Source: Sinorhizobium psoraleae
GTDB taxonomy: Bacteria; Pseudomonadota; Alphaproteobacteria; Rhizobiales; Rhizobiaceae
Length of the DNA: 64,000 bases
Assembly (NCBI RefSeq): GCF_013283645.1
Contig: NZ_JABEKV010000003.1
Span: forward strand, 1-64,000
Direction: 5' to 3'
The stretch's first letter is position 1. Every line of letters begins with the position of its first letter. Position numbers and translations under genes: made by a program. A model generated the notes under the pieces. That model searched no databases and was not told the origin of the DNA. It saw only the letters and a program-made list of their open reading frames with translations. This document shows positions 37,177 through 44,861 of the stretch, piece after piece.

Positions 37177-37950
37177 ATGAAGATCGCGACCTTCAACATC
37201 AATGGCGTCAACCGGCGGCTCGAAAATCTGCTCGCCTGGCTCGCGACAGCCGAGCCGGACGTGGCCTGCCTGCAGGAGCTGAAGGCAACGGATGGTCAAT
37301 TTCCGAAATCAGCGATCGAAGCGGCTGGCTACGGCGCCGTCTGGCGCGGGCAGGCCGCCTGGAACGGCGTGGCGATCCTGGCGCGCGGCAGCCAGCCCAT
37401 CCTGACGCGCGCCGAGCTGCCCGGAGATCCATCCGACACGCAAAGCCGCTATATCGAAGCGGCCGTGGACGGCATTCTGATCACGTCGCTCTACGCCCCC
37501 AACGGCAATCCACGGCCAGGACCGAAATTCGACTACAAGCTGGCCTGGCATGAGCGCCTGAGGCTGCATGCCGCCGAACTGCTGGCGACCGGTCTGCCGG
37601 TCGTCCTTGCTGGGGACTACAACGTGGTCCCGGAGCCACGCGACATCTACCCGACCCGTTCCTATGACGACAACGCCCTCGTCCAGCCCGAAAGCCGCGC
37701 CGCATTCCGCCGGCTTCTCGAGCAAGGCTGGCTCGATGCGCTCCGCAAGGTCTATCCAGAGGAGCAGCTCTTCACGTTCTGGGATTATCGGCGCAACCGG
37801 TGGCAGCGCGACGCGGGCCTGCGCCTCGACCATATTCTCTTGAGCCGGAAACTCACACGCCGGTTGAGTGGCGCAGGTATCGAGCGGGAGGTTCGCGGTC
37901 TCGATGGCGCGAGCGACCACGCACCAGTGTGGATCACGCTGCGCGACTAG
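37177..37950 (+). CDS. xthA: Exodeoxyribonuclease III / AP endonuclease
   Basis: The 257-residue EEP-superfamily nuclease has all ExoIII motifs: MKIATFNINGVNRRL at the N-terminus, CLQELKATDGQFP near residue 31 (metal-binding glutamate), SLYAPNGNP near 107, LAGDYNVVPEPRDIY near 145 and the catalytic GASDHAPVW at the end. It cuts at abasic sites and trims 3' blocking groups. It is the last gene of the ligD-ku unit, so it is probably used to clean ends before joining. The start is 4 bases after the hydrolase stop. Confidence 0.92.
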   Translation: MKIATFNINGVNRRLENLLAWLATAEPDVACLQELKATDGQFPKSAIEAAGYGAVWRGQAAWNGVAILARGSQPILTRAELPGDPSDTQSRYIEAAVDGILITSLYAPNGNPRPGPKFDYKLAWHERLRLHAAELLATGLPVVLAGDYNVVPEPRDIYPTRSYDDNALVQPESRAAFRRLLEQGWLDALRKVYPEEQLFTFWDYRRNRWQRDAGLRLDHILLSRKLTRRLSGAGIEREVRGLDGASDHAPVWITLRD

Positions 37951-38032
37951 GCTCGAGGGTCAATTTGGCGATACGCGCTCAATCGTGCAGGATGATGACG
38001 ACGAGACAGGACCAACGGCCGGGAGGCGACCA

Positions 38033-38944
38033 ATGACGAAGGCGAATGTGGGTTTCATCGGGCTCGGACTGATGGGTCAGGGCATGGCGACAAACATCGT
38101 GAAGAAGGGTTGGCCGCTTGCGGTGATGGCGCATCGCAACCGCGCGCCCGTCGAGGCTCTCGTCGCCGAGGGTGCGACCGAGGTCAAGACGCCGCGCGAG
38201 ATGGCCGAGCGAACCGACGTCATCGTCCTCTGCGTCACCGGGTCGCCTGAGGTGCTGTCGGTGATCGAGAGCGGGGAAGGCATCGCCGCCGCTGGGAAGA
38301 AGGTCACGATCATCGATTGTTCGACCTCCGATCCTTCCGTGACCACGAAACTCGCCGACGACCTGGCCGGGAGAGGCATCATCCTTATCGACGCGCCGCT
38401 CAGCCGCACGCCGGCCGATGCTGCCGCCGGCACCCTCGACGTCATGGTCGGCGGCGCTGAGGACGATGTGCGCCGCGTCTGGCCCGTGCTCGAATGTTTC
38501 GCCGGCCGCATCATCCATACCGGGCCGACCGGCACCGGCCACACGATGAAGCTCCTCAACAACTTCCTGGCGATGGGCTACGCCGCTCTCTATTCCGAAG
38601 CTTTGATGCTCGGCAGGAAGGCCGGCCTCACCCCGCAGGTCTTCGACAGCGTCATTCGTGGCGGGCGGATGGATTGCCCCTTCTATCAGACCTTCTTCCG
38701 CTGGGTACTAGATCGGGACCCGAATGCGCACAAATTCGCGATCCGCAACGCCTTCAAGGACATGAGCTATCTCGCCGGCTTCGCCAATGCGTCCGGCGCC
38801 GCCAACCCGATCGGCGCGGCTGTCCGCAATTCCTTCGCACACGCCGTCGGTAACGGCCACGGCGAAGATTATGTGCCGATGCTGTCCGACTTCATCGCCG
38901 AGGCCAACGGGATCAGGCGAACCGAAGGGGAAAAGACTGGTTGA
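38033..38944 (+). CDS. NAD-binding beta-hydroxyacid dehydrogenase (3-hydroxyisobutyrate/tartronate-semialdehyde type)
   Basis: The 303-residue protein has the GLGLMGQGMA dinucleotide motif (residues 10-19), VIVLCVTGSPEVL near residue 65, the substrate loop DAPLSRTPADAAAGTLDVMV near 122 and the catalytic lysine in GTGHTMKLLNNFLAMGY near 171. The loop has SRTPADA where 3-hydroxyisobutyrate enzymes have SGG, so the substrate differs from both HIBADH and LtnD (21459). It is separate from the repair operon (82-base gap with its own GGGAGG). An in-frame open stretch from 37868 overlaps xthA and is not used. Confidence 0.85.
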   Translation: MTKANVGFIGLGLMGQGMATNIVKKGWPLAVMAHRNRAPVEALVAEGATEVKTPREMAERTDVIVLCVTGSPEVLSVIESGEGIAAAGKKVTIIDCSTSDPSVTTKLADDLAGRGIILIDAPLSRTPADAAAGTLDVMVGGAEDDVRRVWPVLECFAGRIIHTGPTGTGHTMKLLNNFLAMGYAALYSEALMLGRKAGLTPQVFDSVIRGGRMDCPFYQTFFRWVLDRDPNAHKFAIRNAFKDMSYLAGFANASGAANPIGAAVRNSFAHAVGNGHGEDYVPMLSDFIAEANGIRRTEGEKTG

Positions 38945-38951
38945 AGACACC

Positions 38952-39055
38952 CACAACGCCGTGCGTCTTTTAAGGCGCACAAAGATCGCTGTAACACCTT
39001 GAATTCCTGCATGGTTTTCATCCATGAATCGATTCCGATTTAAGGATCATGCAGT
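38952..39055. repeat. RIME-like intergenic repeat, copy A (partly degraded first palindrome)
   Basis: Two inverted repeats sit in tandem. GTGCGTCTTTTAAGGCGCAC is the core of the first. The second has arms CTGCATGG and ATCATGCAG around GATTCCGATTTAAGGAT. It shares CTGTA-CAC-TTTGAA-CTGCAT-TTAAATCGATTCCGATTTAAGG-ATGCAG with copies B and E. It follows the dehydrogenase stop by 7 bases. Confidence 0.75.
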
Positions 39056-39098
39056 AGCGATTACCCGCGACCCCCGCTGGCTCTCGTTGCGCTGACGA

Positions 39099-39224
39099 CT
39101 ACCAGAAAACTCCGTAGAAGGTGACATATCCTATCACCAAGAGCGAAACTGCCAGTGACGATCGCACCATGAAGTCAACAAATCTGAACTGATATCCGAA
39201 ACGCCCGATATGCGATTTCATCAT
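39099..39224 (-). CDS. Small membrane protein (41 aa)
   Basis: MMKSHIGRFGYQFRFVDFMV is followed by RSSLAVSLLVIGYVTFYGVFW, a single transmembrane helix at the C-terminus. GGGAGAGA stands directly before the ATG pair at 39224; a longer frame to 39296 lacks such a site. It lies downstream of, and on the same strand as, the small protein 39280-39522. Function unknown. Confidence 0.6.
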   Translation of the reverse strand: MMKSHIGRFGYQFRFVDFMVRSSLAVSLLVIGYVTFYGVFW

Positions 39225-39279
39225 TTCTCTCCCTTTTATTTTTCGCCAGGCGACCGGCAGCGGCCGGCCCGGGCATTGC

Positions 39280-39522
39280 CTACTCTGCGCCTCCAAGTTC
39301 GCGTTCCTGTTCGCGATAAAATTCGTGAGCGGCGGTCAGCAACCCATCTTCATCCAATGGCCCGCGGCGGAACTCGCACATGAGGAATTGCGCCAGCCGT
39401 TGAATTTGTTGGCCCTGCCGCGATATTCCGTACTCGGCGCAGACCGCTTCGAACACGCACCGGAGCGCCTCAATTTCGGCCTCGCTCAGTGCAGCCACGA
39501 TATCATCAGGGAATCCACGCAT
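39280..39522 (-). CDS. Small conserved hypothetical protein (80 aa), paralogue of 40601-40846
   Basis: MRGFPDDIVAALSEAEIEAL is followed by a helical segment containing GQQIQRLAQFLMCEFRRGPLDEDGLL. The spacing A-x-FL-xx-xF-xx-G-xxx-xD-LL matches the protein at 40601-40846 (AAVFLVGRFQEGISDPDTLL), so the two are related. The composition is soluble and helical. A GAGG precedes the ATG. Such proteins are common in rhizobia, and I know of no role for them. Confidence 0.65.
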   Translation of the reverse strand: MRGFPDDIVAALSEAEIEALRCVFEAVCAEYGISRQGQQIQRLAQFLMCEFRRGPLDEDGLLTAAHEFYREQERELGGAE

Positions 39523-40054
39523 CAGAACGTCCCTCTCACCTGCCGGATATTTCTGGCCCCACTGGAGCGCTTAGCTCTCTGTTCAGAACAGGAGCGCGGC
39601 GCGACTGCCGCCGGCCGCAGATTTCCTTCACGTTTCTCATGCCTATGAGAAGTCGCAGCAGCCTGCTGCGCTGAAGGATCGATGATGGGTGCGTTTGGCG
39701 CGTGCAGAGCTTCGGACGAAGCAAAAAGCCAAGCTAGCCTAAGAACGATTTTTACTCTCTACCCGATAATTTCCAATTCACCAAGATATTTTAGTCCGGT
39801 CATGCGAGACCGGAAAAACTTATCTGCGACCTCGCCTGGATTTTCTACCTATGGGTACAATATTACACCGAGGCAATAACGCATCATGTGAAGTCAATTG
39901 ATAAAATATATTTTTCGAGAAACATAGCGAGTTGGTTGTTTACATTAAATAATTTAGAGAGCAGAATGCAAAATCTGGATTGCCATTGGCTCATGGTCCG
40001 AGCGCGGGCCCGCAACGATCCCGATAATCAACCTGATTAGAGGGAATGAAAATC
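39523..40054. other. Gene-free, markedly AT-rich interval
   Basis: From about 39730 to 39960 the sequence is far richer in A and T than its surroundings (runs such as GATAAAATATATTTTTC). It contains a perfect hairpin CCGGTC-ATGCGA-GACCGG at 39796-39813. No frame here is convincing. It probably holds the promoter and upstream control region of the small exported protein at 40055. Confidence 0.5.
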
Positions 40055-40396
40055 ATGACATTCGATCAAATTCTTGAACGGGCGAAGCCCTATGCGATTG
40101 GTTTTGTCGTAGGGGCCTTTGCCGCGCCGATCATCGCCTTCAATGCTGGATGGGTCACGACAACCAGTGCCAGCACACTTGCGGCGGAAACGGCCAGGAT
40201 CGATGCGCTTACGGGCGTCTGCTCAAGTGCCGCAGGACGAATGGCTACCGCCGGCAGCATGGATCTTACAGCTTTGAAAGGCTATGACAATCGCGCGAAG
40301 CGTGATGAGCTCGTGGCGTTGATATTGGCCGATATTCAAGTTCCTGCAGATCTCGTCGGCAAGGTCGGAACGAGTTGCAGCCGCACACTGTCCTGA
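40055..40396 (+). CDS. Small membrane-anchored/exported protein (113 aa), function unknown
   Basis: The ATG at 40055 has AGAGGG about 10 bases upstream; another ATG at 40046 is too close to that site. One hydrophobic segment (YAIGFVVGAFAAPIIAFNAG) near residue 12 is followed by TTTSASTLAAETARIDALTG. A periplasm-like domain with two cysteines follows (GVCSSAAG and GTSCSRTL). The ...AAETARIDALTGVC... pattern recurs in small rhizobial membrane proteins. Its promoter lies in the AT-rich gap. Confidence 0.7.
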   Translation: MTFDQILERAKPYAIGFVVGAFAAPIIAFNAGWVTTTSASTLAAETARIDALTGVCSSAAGRMATAGSMDLTALKGYDNRAKRDELVALILADIQVPADLVGKVGTSCSRTLS

Positions 40397-40415
40397 GATC
40401 GGAACCGCTTAGCCC

Positions 40416-40517
40416 CTACAGCGCCGCGCGTCCGATCGGACGCGCGGCCCTGTAGCACTTTGACGTGCTGCATTGATTTTGTCCTTAAATCGATTCCGAT
40501 TTGAGGGGTCATGCAGT
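40416..40517. repeat. RIME-like intergenic repeat, copy B
   Basis: First palindrome 40416-40455: CTACAG...CTGTAG, with the core CGCGCGTCCGATCGGACGCGCG. Second palindrome about 40467-40517: arms GCTGCAT and ATGCAGT around TCCTTAAATCGATTCCGATTTGAGG. It is 19 bases downstream of a CDS stop, the typical place for such elements. Confidence 0.85.
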
Positions 40518-40600
40518 CATCACCGGTTTGTCGGCATTATCCCGAACCGGGATAGGTCTGCGATCCTGCCAGGCATCAAGGCCGGACATCAGGACAGGCA

Positions 40601-40846
40601 TCAAGACTGGTCGCCCCCGCCTTGCCGAGGCGCCGGCAACCCCGGCTGCTTTTCCAGTTCAGCAAGCAAAGTATCAGGATCACTTATTCCTTCTTGAAAC
40701 CTGCCGACGAGGAAAACGGCTGCCGTTTTAAGGCTTTCCTGTTGGCCGCTCATGACGGTCTTGCGGAAGCCAGCGCGCCGAAGCACGCCATCAAGCATCC
40801 GCAAGTTCTGAGAATTCAAATGCTGCCGGTCGGAGCTGGAAGACAT
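40601..40846 (-). CDS. Small conserved hypothetical protein (81 aa), paralogue of 39280-39522
   Basis: The ATG at 40846 follows CAGGAGGCGACC. A serine-rich start (MSSSSDRQHLNSQNLRMLDG) leads into RRAGFRKTVMSGQQESLKTA and VFLVGRFQEGISDPDTLLAE, a short helical domain shared with the protein at 39280. The proline- and glycine-rich tail ends at 40601. Small proteins of this type are common in rhizobial genomes, and their role is unknown. Confidence 0.7.
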   Translation of the reverse strand: MSSSSDRQHLNSQNLRMLDGVLRRAGFRKTVMSGQQESLKTAAVFLVGRFQEGISDPDTLLAELEKQPGLPAPRQGGGDQS

Positions 40847-41105
40847 CGTGGTCGCCTCCTGCTGGGGCCAGGGTATGGTGACCCCGAAGCGGCAGCGCCC
40901 GCGTCGTTGGCTGCCGAAGCAGCCACCATGCGCCGATGATCGCCGAATGGCAAACCGTATCGCGCCGCCTCGTGACGCCAGCCGGGCCATCATGATAGAA
41001 TTGCATCATCGGCAAAATGCATTCTTGCAGAAATGCAAGGCGACCACCGGCGTATCGCTTTGACTGAACCCTCCCGAGTGATGAATGTGGCGCCAGACCT
41101 GAAAT

Positions 41106-41119
41106 GGAATAAACGTTCC
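41106..41119. promoter_or_regulatory. IolR-type (RpiR) operator upstream of the isomerase gene
   Basis: GGAATAAACGTTCC fits the GGAA-N6-TTCC palindrome reported for IolR, the repressor of inositol genes in Sinorhizobium meliloti. It lies 47 bases before the isomerase ATG, in a gene-free interval of about 320 bases (40847-41165). A half-site repeat (TTCCAAACGTTCC) follows at 41137-41149. Confidence 0.75.
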
Positions 41120-41165
41120 GATCAGGCGAAGTCCATTCCAAACGTTCCTGGAGGATACACCCGGC

Positions 41166-41978
41166 ATGACCGCGCTTCCCTTCGCCCTCAATCACATGGC
41201 CGCGCCTGGCCTACCGCTTGACACATTCTTCGCACTCGCCAAGTCGCTCGGAATTTCGGCGGTTGAAATTCGCAACGATCTCTCCGGCAACGCGATCCTC
41301 GACGGCACCCGCCCGGATGCGGTGAAGGCGCTTGCTGAAAAGCACGGGGTGACAATTATCTCGATCAACGCACTGCAGCGCTTCAACGAATGGAACGGCG
41401 AGCGCGAAGTGGAAGCGCGCGCGCTCGTCTCCTATGCGCACGATTGCGGCGCCAAAGCGCTGGTGCTGGTGCCGGTCAATGACGGCACCGGCCGGGAGAA
41501 CGGTGAACGCCACGCGAATCTGCGGACGGCGCTCAAGGCACTGAAGCCGATCCTCGACGGAGCCGGCATCGTCGGCCTCGTCGAGCCGCTCGGCTTCGAG
41601 ATCTGCTCATTGCGCTCCAAGACGGAAGTCGTCGAGGCAATCCGGGAAGTCGGCGGCGAAACGACATTCCGCCTGGTCCACGACACCTTCCATCATCATC
41701 TTGCCGGCGAGGATGCCTTTTTCCCTGATGTGACCGGGCTCGTGCATATTTCCGGCGTCAGTGATAAGGCGGTGACGGTCGCCGACATGCGCGATCCGCA
41801 TCGCGTTCTTGTCGATGCGGAAGACAGGTTGGACAATGCAGGACAGATCCGGCGGCTCACGGATCAAGGATACAAAGGCCCGTTTTCCTTCGAGCCGTTC
41901 GCGCCGTCGGTGCACGGCCTCGCCGATCCGGCAAAGGCTCTCCGCGAAAGCATGGCTTATCTGCAAGCCAAGGCCTGA
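41166..41978 (+). CDS. Sugar-phosphate/inosose isomerase-like TIM-barrel protein (IolI-like)
   Basis: The 270-residue xylose-isomerase-fold protein has FALAKSLGISAVEIRND near residue 22 and IISINALQRFNEW near 66. Metal-binding positions appear in VGLVEPLGFEICSLR near 138, FRLVHDTFHHHL near 171 and FSFEPFAPSVHGL near 240. In Bacillus, IolI interconverts inosose forms. The gene precedes the inositol transporter, and both have IolR-type sites. The likely role is isomerising 2-keto-inositols on the way into the Iol pathway; the exact substrate is inferred. GGAGG lies 11 bases upstream of the ATG. Confidence 0.82.
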   Translation: MTALPFALNHMAAPGLPLDTFFALAKSLGISAVEIRNDLSGNAILDGTRPDAVKALAEKHGVTIISINALQRFNEWNGEREVEARALVSYAHDCGAKALVLVPVNDGTGRENGERHANLRTALKALKPILDGAGIVGLVEPLGFEICSLRSKTEVVEAIREVGGETTFRLVHDTFHHHLAGEDAFFPDVTGLVHISGVSDKAVTVADMRDPHRVLVDAEDRLDNAGQIRRLTDQGYKGPFSFEPFAPSVHGLADPAKALRESMAYLQAKA

Positions 41979-42049
41979 TCATCTCTCGCAGGAAAACACC
42001 GAAAATGGCCGGGCGCTGCAAGACAGACTTGACGGCGTCCGGATAAAAT

Positions 42050-42063
42050 GGAATACATATTCC
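42050..42063. promoter_or_regulatory. IolR-type (RpiR) operator upstream of ibpA
   Basis: GGAATACATATTCC is a second exact GGAA-N6-TTCC match, about 150 bases before the binding-protein gene and 71 bases after the isomerase stop. It implies that the transporter genes have their own IolR-controlled promoter in addition to any read-through. Confidence 0.75.
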
Positions 42064-42213
42064 GTAATCGCAATTTACTGGTTCGTTTATTCCGTTTTGA
42101 CCGAAGGAGCAGCGGGAGTGCGGCTTTCGGTTGGGAATAGGCTCGACCCGCGAGAAGGTCGTGCTTCCGGCTGGAGAAGGTGTCGCCGGGCACCGAATGT
42201 GGAGGAGAAAGAA

Positions 42214-43143
42214 ATGAAGAAATTTATGCTGGGCGCCGCGATGGCCGTCATGATGTCGACGGCTGCGCATGCCGAGACTATTGGCGTCTCGATGGCGCTG
42301 TTCGACGACAACTTCCTGACGGTACTGCGCAACGGCATGTCCGACTACGCAAAGACGCTCAATGGCGTCGAACTGCAGATCGAAGACGCGCAAAACGACG
42401 TCGCGAAACAGCAGAGCCAGATCCAGAACTTCATTGCTGCTGGTGTCGACGCCATCATTGTCAACCCGGTCGACACCGATGCGACTGCCGCCATGTCGAA
42501 GATCGCCGCCGACGCCGGCATTCCGCTGGTTTATGTCAACCGCGAACCCGTCAACGTCGATACCCTTCCTGACAAGCAGGCCTTCGTGGCCTCGAACGAG
42601 CTGGAATCCGGTACGCTCGAGACCCAAGAAGTCTGCAAGATGCTCGGCGGCAAGGGCAAGGCTGTCGTGATGATGGGCGAGCTTTCCAACCAGGCCGCCC
42701 GCATGCGCACGAAGGACGTGCATGACGTTCTTGCCACCGAACAGTGCAAGGGCATCGAGATCGTCGAAGAGCAGACGGCCAACTGGTCGCGCACCCAGGG
42801 TGCCGACCTCGTGACCAACTGGCTCTCCGCCGGTCTTGAGTTCGATGCCGTCATTTCGAACAACGATGAAATGGCGATCGGCGCCATCCAGGCGCTGAAG
42901 GCTGCCGGCCGTTCGATGGACTCGGTCGTTATCGGCGGCGTCGATGCAACCCAGGATGCGCTCGCCGCGATGGCGGCCGGCGACCTCGACGTGACCGTAT
43001 TCCAGAACGCCGCCGGCCAGGGCCAGGGCTCTGTCGACGCAGCGCTCAAGCTCGCCAAGGGCGAGCCGGTCGAAAAGAAGGTCTACATCCCCTTCGAACT
43101 CGTGACGAAGGAAAACCTGGACAAGTACCAGGCGAAGAACTGA
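42214..43143 (+). CDS. ibpA: Inositol ABC transporter substrate-binding protein
   Basis: The 309-residue periplasmic binding protein has a cleavable signal (MKKFMLGAAMAVMMSTAAHA). The mature chain starts ETIGVSMALFDDNFLTVLRN and contains VDAIIVNPVDTDATAAMSKI near residue 88 and VYVNREPVN near 116. FDAVISNNDEMAIGAIQALK near 210 forms part of the ligand pocket. Length, order ibpA-iatA-iatP, the preceding isomerase and the IolR-type sites together support inositol as ligand. GGAGGAGAAAG precedes the ATG. The intergenic hairpin after it suggests higher expression than the membrane components. Confidence 0.85.
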   Translation: MKKFMLGAAMAVMMSTAAHAETIGVSMALFDDNFLTVLRNGMSDYAKTLNGVELQIEDAQNDVAKQQSQIQNFIAAGVDAIIVNPVDTDATAAMSKIAADAGIPLVYVNREPVNVDTLPDKQAFVASNELESGTLETQEVCKMLGGKGKAVVMMGELSNQAARMRTKDVHDVLATEQCKGIEIVEEQTANWSRTQGADLVTNWLSAGLEFDAVISNNDEMAIGAIQALKAAGRSMDSVVIGGVDATQDALAAMAAGDLDVTVFQNAAGQGQGSVDAALKLAKGEPVEKKVYIPFELVTKENLDKYQAKN

Positions 43144-43153
43144 TCGTTCGTTC

Positions 43154-43181
43154 ATGGAGCGCGGTAAACGCCGCGCTCCAT
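43154..43181 (+). promoter_or_regulatory. Intercistronic hairpin between ibpA and iatA
   Basis: ATGGAGCGCGG (43154-43164) pairs perfectly with CCGCGCTCCAT (43171-43181) around TAAACG, 10 bases after the ibpA stop. There is no T-run. It is likely a partial terminator or mRNA stabiliser that keeps binding protein in excess over ATPase and permease, a common arrangement. Confidence 0.65.
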
Positions 43182-43287
43182 TGAAGTCAAGTCCCGCCAA
43201 AGACCCGGCAATGGGTCGACAAGAAGGCATACTCCGCCCACCGCGTGGACGTTCCGGTCGATACCCGGAAAATGGGAGGCAATGAGA

Positions 43288-44829
43288 ATGACACTCAGTC
43301 CCACAACGATGGCAGCCGTGCGCGCCAGCGGCGCAGTGCCCAAGGCCGAATATCTTCTTTCCGCGGAAGGCGTGCGCAAGGAATTCCCGGGCGTCGTGGC
43401 GCTCGATGACGTCGAGTTCAGGCTGAAGCGCGGCACCGTGCACGCGCTGATGGGCGAGAACGGCGCCGGCAAATCGACCTTGATGAAGATCCTCGCCGGC
43501 ATCTATCAGCCGGACCAGGGCGAGGTGAAGCTCAAGGGCGTCGACATCCGGCTGAAGTCGCCGCTCGACGCGCTCGAAAACGGCATCGCCATGATCCATC
43601 AGGAACTGAACCTGATGCCCTTCATGACGGTCGCGGAAAACATCTGGATCCGCCGCGAACCCAAGAACCGCTTCGGTTTCGTCGATCACGGCGAAATGCG
43701 CCGCATGACAGCGAAGCTGTTCGAGCGGCTGAAGATCGACCTCGATCCTGAGATCGAGGTGCGCCATCTCTCCGTCGCCAACCGGCAGATGGTCGAAATC
43801 GCCAAGGCGGTATCCTACGAATCCGACGTCCTGATCATGGACGAGCCGACATCGGCGCTGACCGAGCGCGAGGTCGCGCATCTCTTCGAGATCATCCGAG
43901 ATCTGCGCTCGCAGGGCATCGGCATCGTCTACATCACCCACAAGATGAACGAACTCTTCGAGATCGCCGATGAGTTCTCGGTGTTTCGCGACGGCAAATA
44001 TATCGGCACGCACGCTTCGAGCAACGTCACCCGCGACGACATCATCCGCATGATGGTCGGACGCGAGATCACCCAGATGTTCCCAAAGGAAGAAGTGCCG
44101 ATCGGCGACGTCGTGCTGTCGGTGAAGAACCTGACGCTCAACGGCGTCTTCCATGACGTGTCCTTCGACGTACGCGCCGGCGAAATCGTCGGCGTCGCCG
44201 GGCTCGTCGGGTCCGGTCGCTCGAATGTTGCCGAAACGCTGTTCGGCGTCACCCCGGCAAGTTCAGGCACGATTGCGATCGACGGCAGGGAGATCGTGAT
44301 CGACAATCCCAACACGGCGATCCGCAACCGGATGGCGTTCCTGACCGAAGACCGCAAGGACACCGGCTGCCTGCTGATCCTTGACGTGCTCGAAAACATG
44401 CAGATCGCCGTGCTGCAGGACAAGTACGTCAAGGGCGGCTTCGTCACGGAAAAGGATATTACCGCGGCTTGCGAGGAGATGAGCCGCAAGTTGCGCGTCA
44501 AGACGCCGAACCTGCAGGAGCGCATCGAAAACCTGTCGGGTGGCAACCAGCAGAAGGTGCTGATCGGCCGCTGGCTTCTCACCAATCCGCGCATTCTCAT
44601 CCTTGATGAGCCGACCCGCGGCATCGATGTCGGCGCCAAGGCGGAAATCCACCGTCTTGTCACCGAACTCGCCCGCAACGGCGTCGCAGTCATCATGATT
44701 TCGTCGGAAATGCCCGAAGTGCTCGGCATGAGCGACCGGATCATGGTGATGCATGAAGGCCGCGTCACCGGCTTCCTCGACCGAGCCGAAGCGACCCAGA
44801 TCAGGGTCATGGAACTTGCCGCGCGTTAG
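43288..44829 (+). CDS. iatA: Inositol ABC transporter ATP-binding protein
   Basis: The 513-residue CUT2 ATPase has two ABC domains. The first has Walker [10 protein letters not shown] near residue 58 and [12 protein letters not shown] near 182. The second has degenerate Walker A (GLVGSGRSN) with the signature [15 protein letters not shown] near 420 and [14 protein letters not shown]. Start 43288 is favoured over 43282 because GGGAGG is then correctly spaced. It powers uptake through IatP. Confidence 0.85.
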   Translation: MTLSPTTMAAVRASGAVPKAEYLLSAEGVRKEFPGVVALDDVEFRLKRGTVHALMGENGAGKSTLMKILAGIYQPDQGEVKLKGVDIRLKSPLDALENGIAMIHQELNLMPFMTVAENIWIRREPKNRFGFVDHGEMRRMTAKLFERLKIDLDPEIEVRHLSVANRQMVEIAKAVSYESDVLIMDEPTSALTEREVAHLFEIIRDLRSQGIGIVYITHKMNELFEIADEFSVFRDGKYIGTHASSNVTRDDIIRMMVGREITQMFPKEEVPIGDVVLSVKNLTLNGVFHDVSFDVRAGEIVGVAGLVGSGRSNVAETLFGVTPASSGTIAIDGREIVIDNPNTAIRNRMAFLTEDRKDTGCLLILDVLENMQIAVLQDKYVKGGFVTEKDITAACEEMSRKLRVKTPNLQERIENLSGGNQQKVLIGRWLLTNPRILILDEPTRGIDVGAKAEIHRLVTELARNGVAVIMISSEMPEVLGMSDRIMVMHEGRVTGFLDRAEATQIRVMELAAR

Positions 44830-44861
44830 GCGCGCGATGCCGACCGCAGGGAGGAAAGAAA

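Noticed and set aside
39796..39813. Perfect hairpin in the AT-rich gap as a terminator
   Set aside because: The bases following the stem are A-rich on the plus strand, and no gene ends close by in either direction.
39682..39879. 65-codon plus-strand frame in the AT-rich gap
   Set aside because: No ribosome site and no conserved pattern.
41857..44154. Minus-strand open frame of 765 codons opposite ibpA and iatA
   Set aside because: Shadow of two well-supported transporter genes. No domains and no ribosome site.
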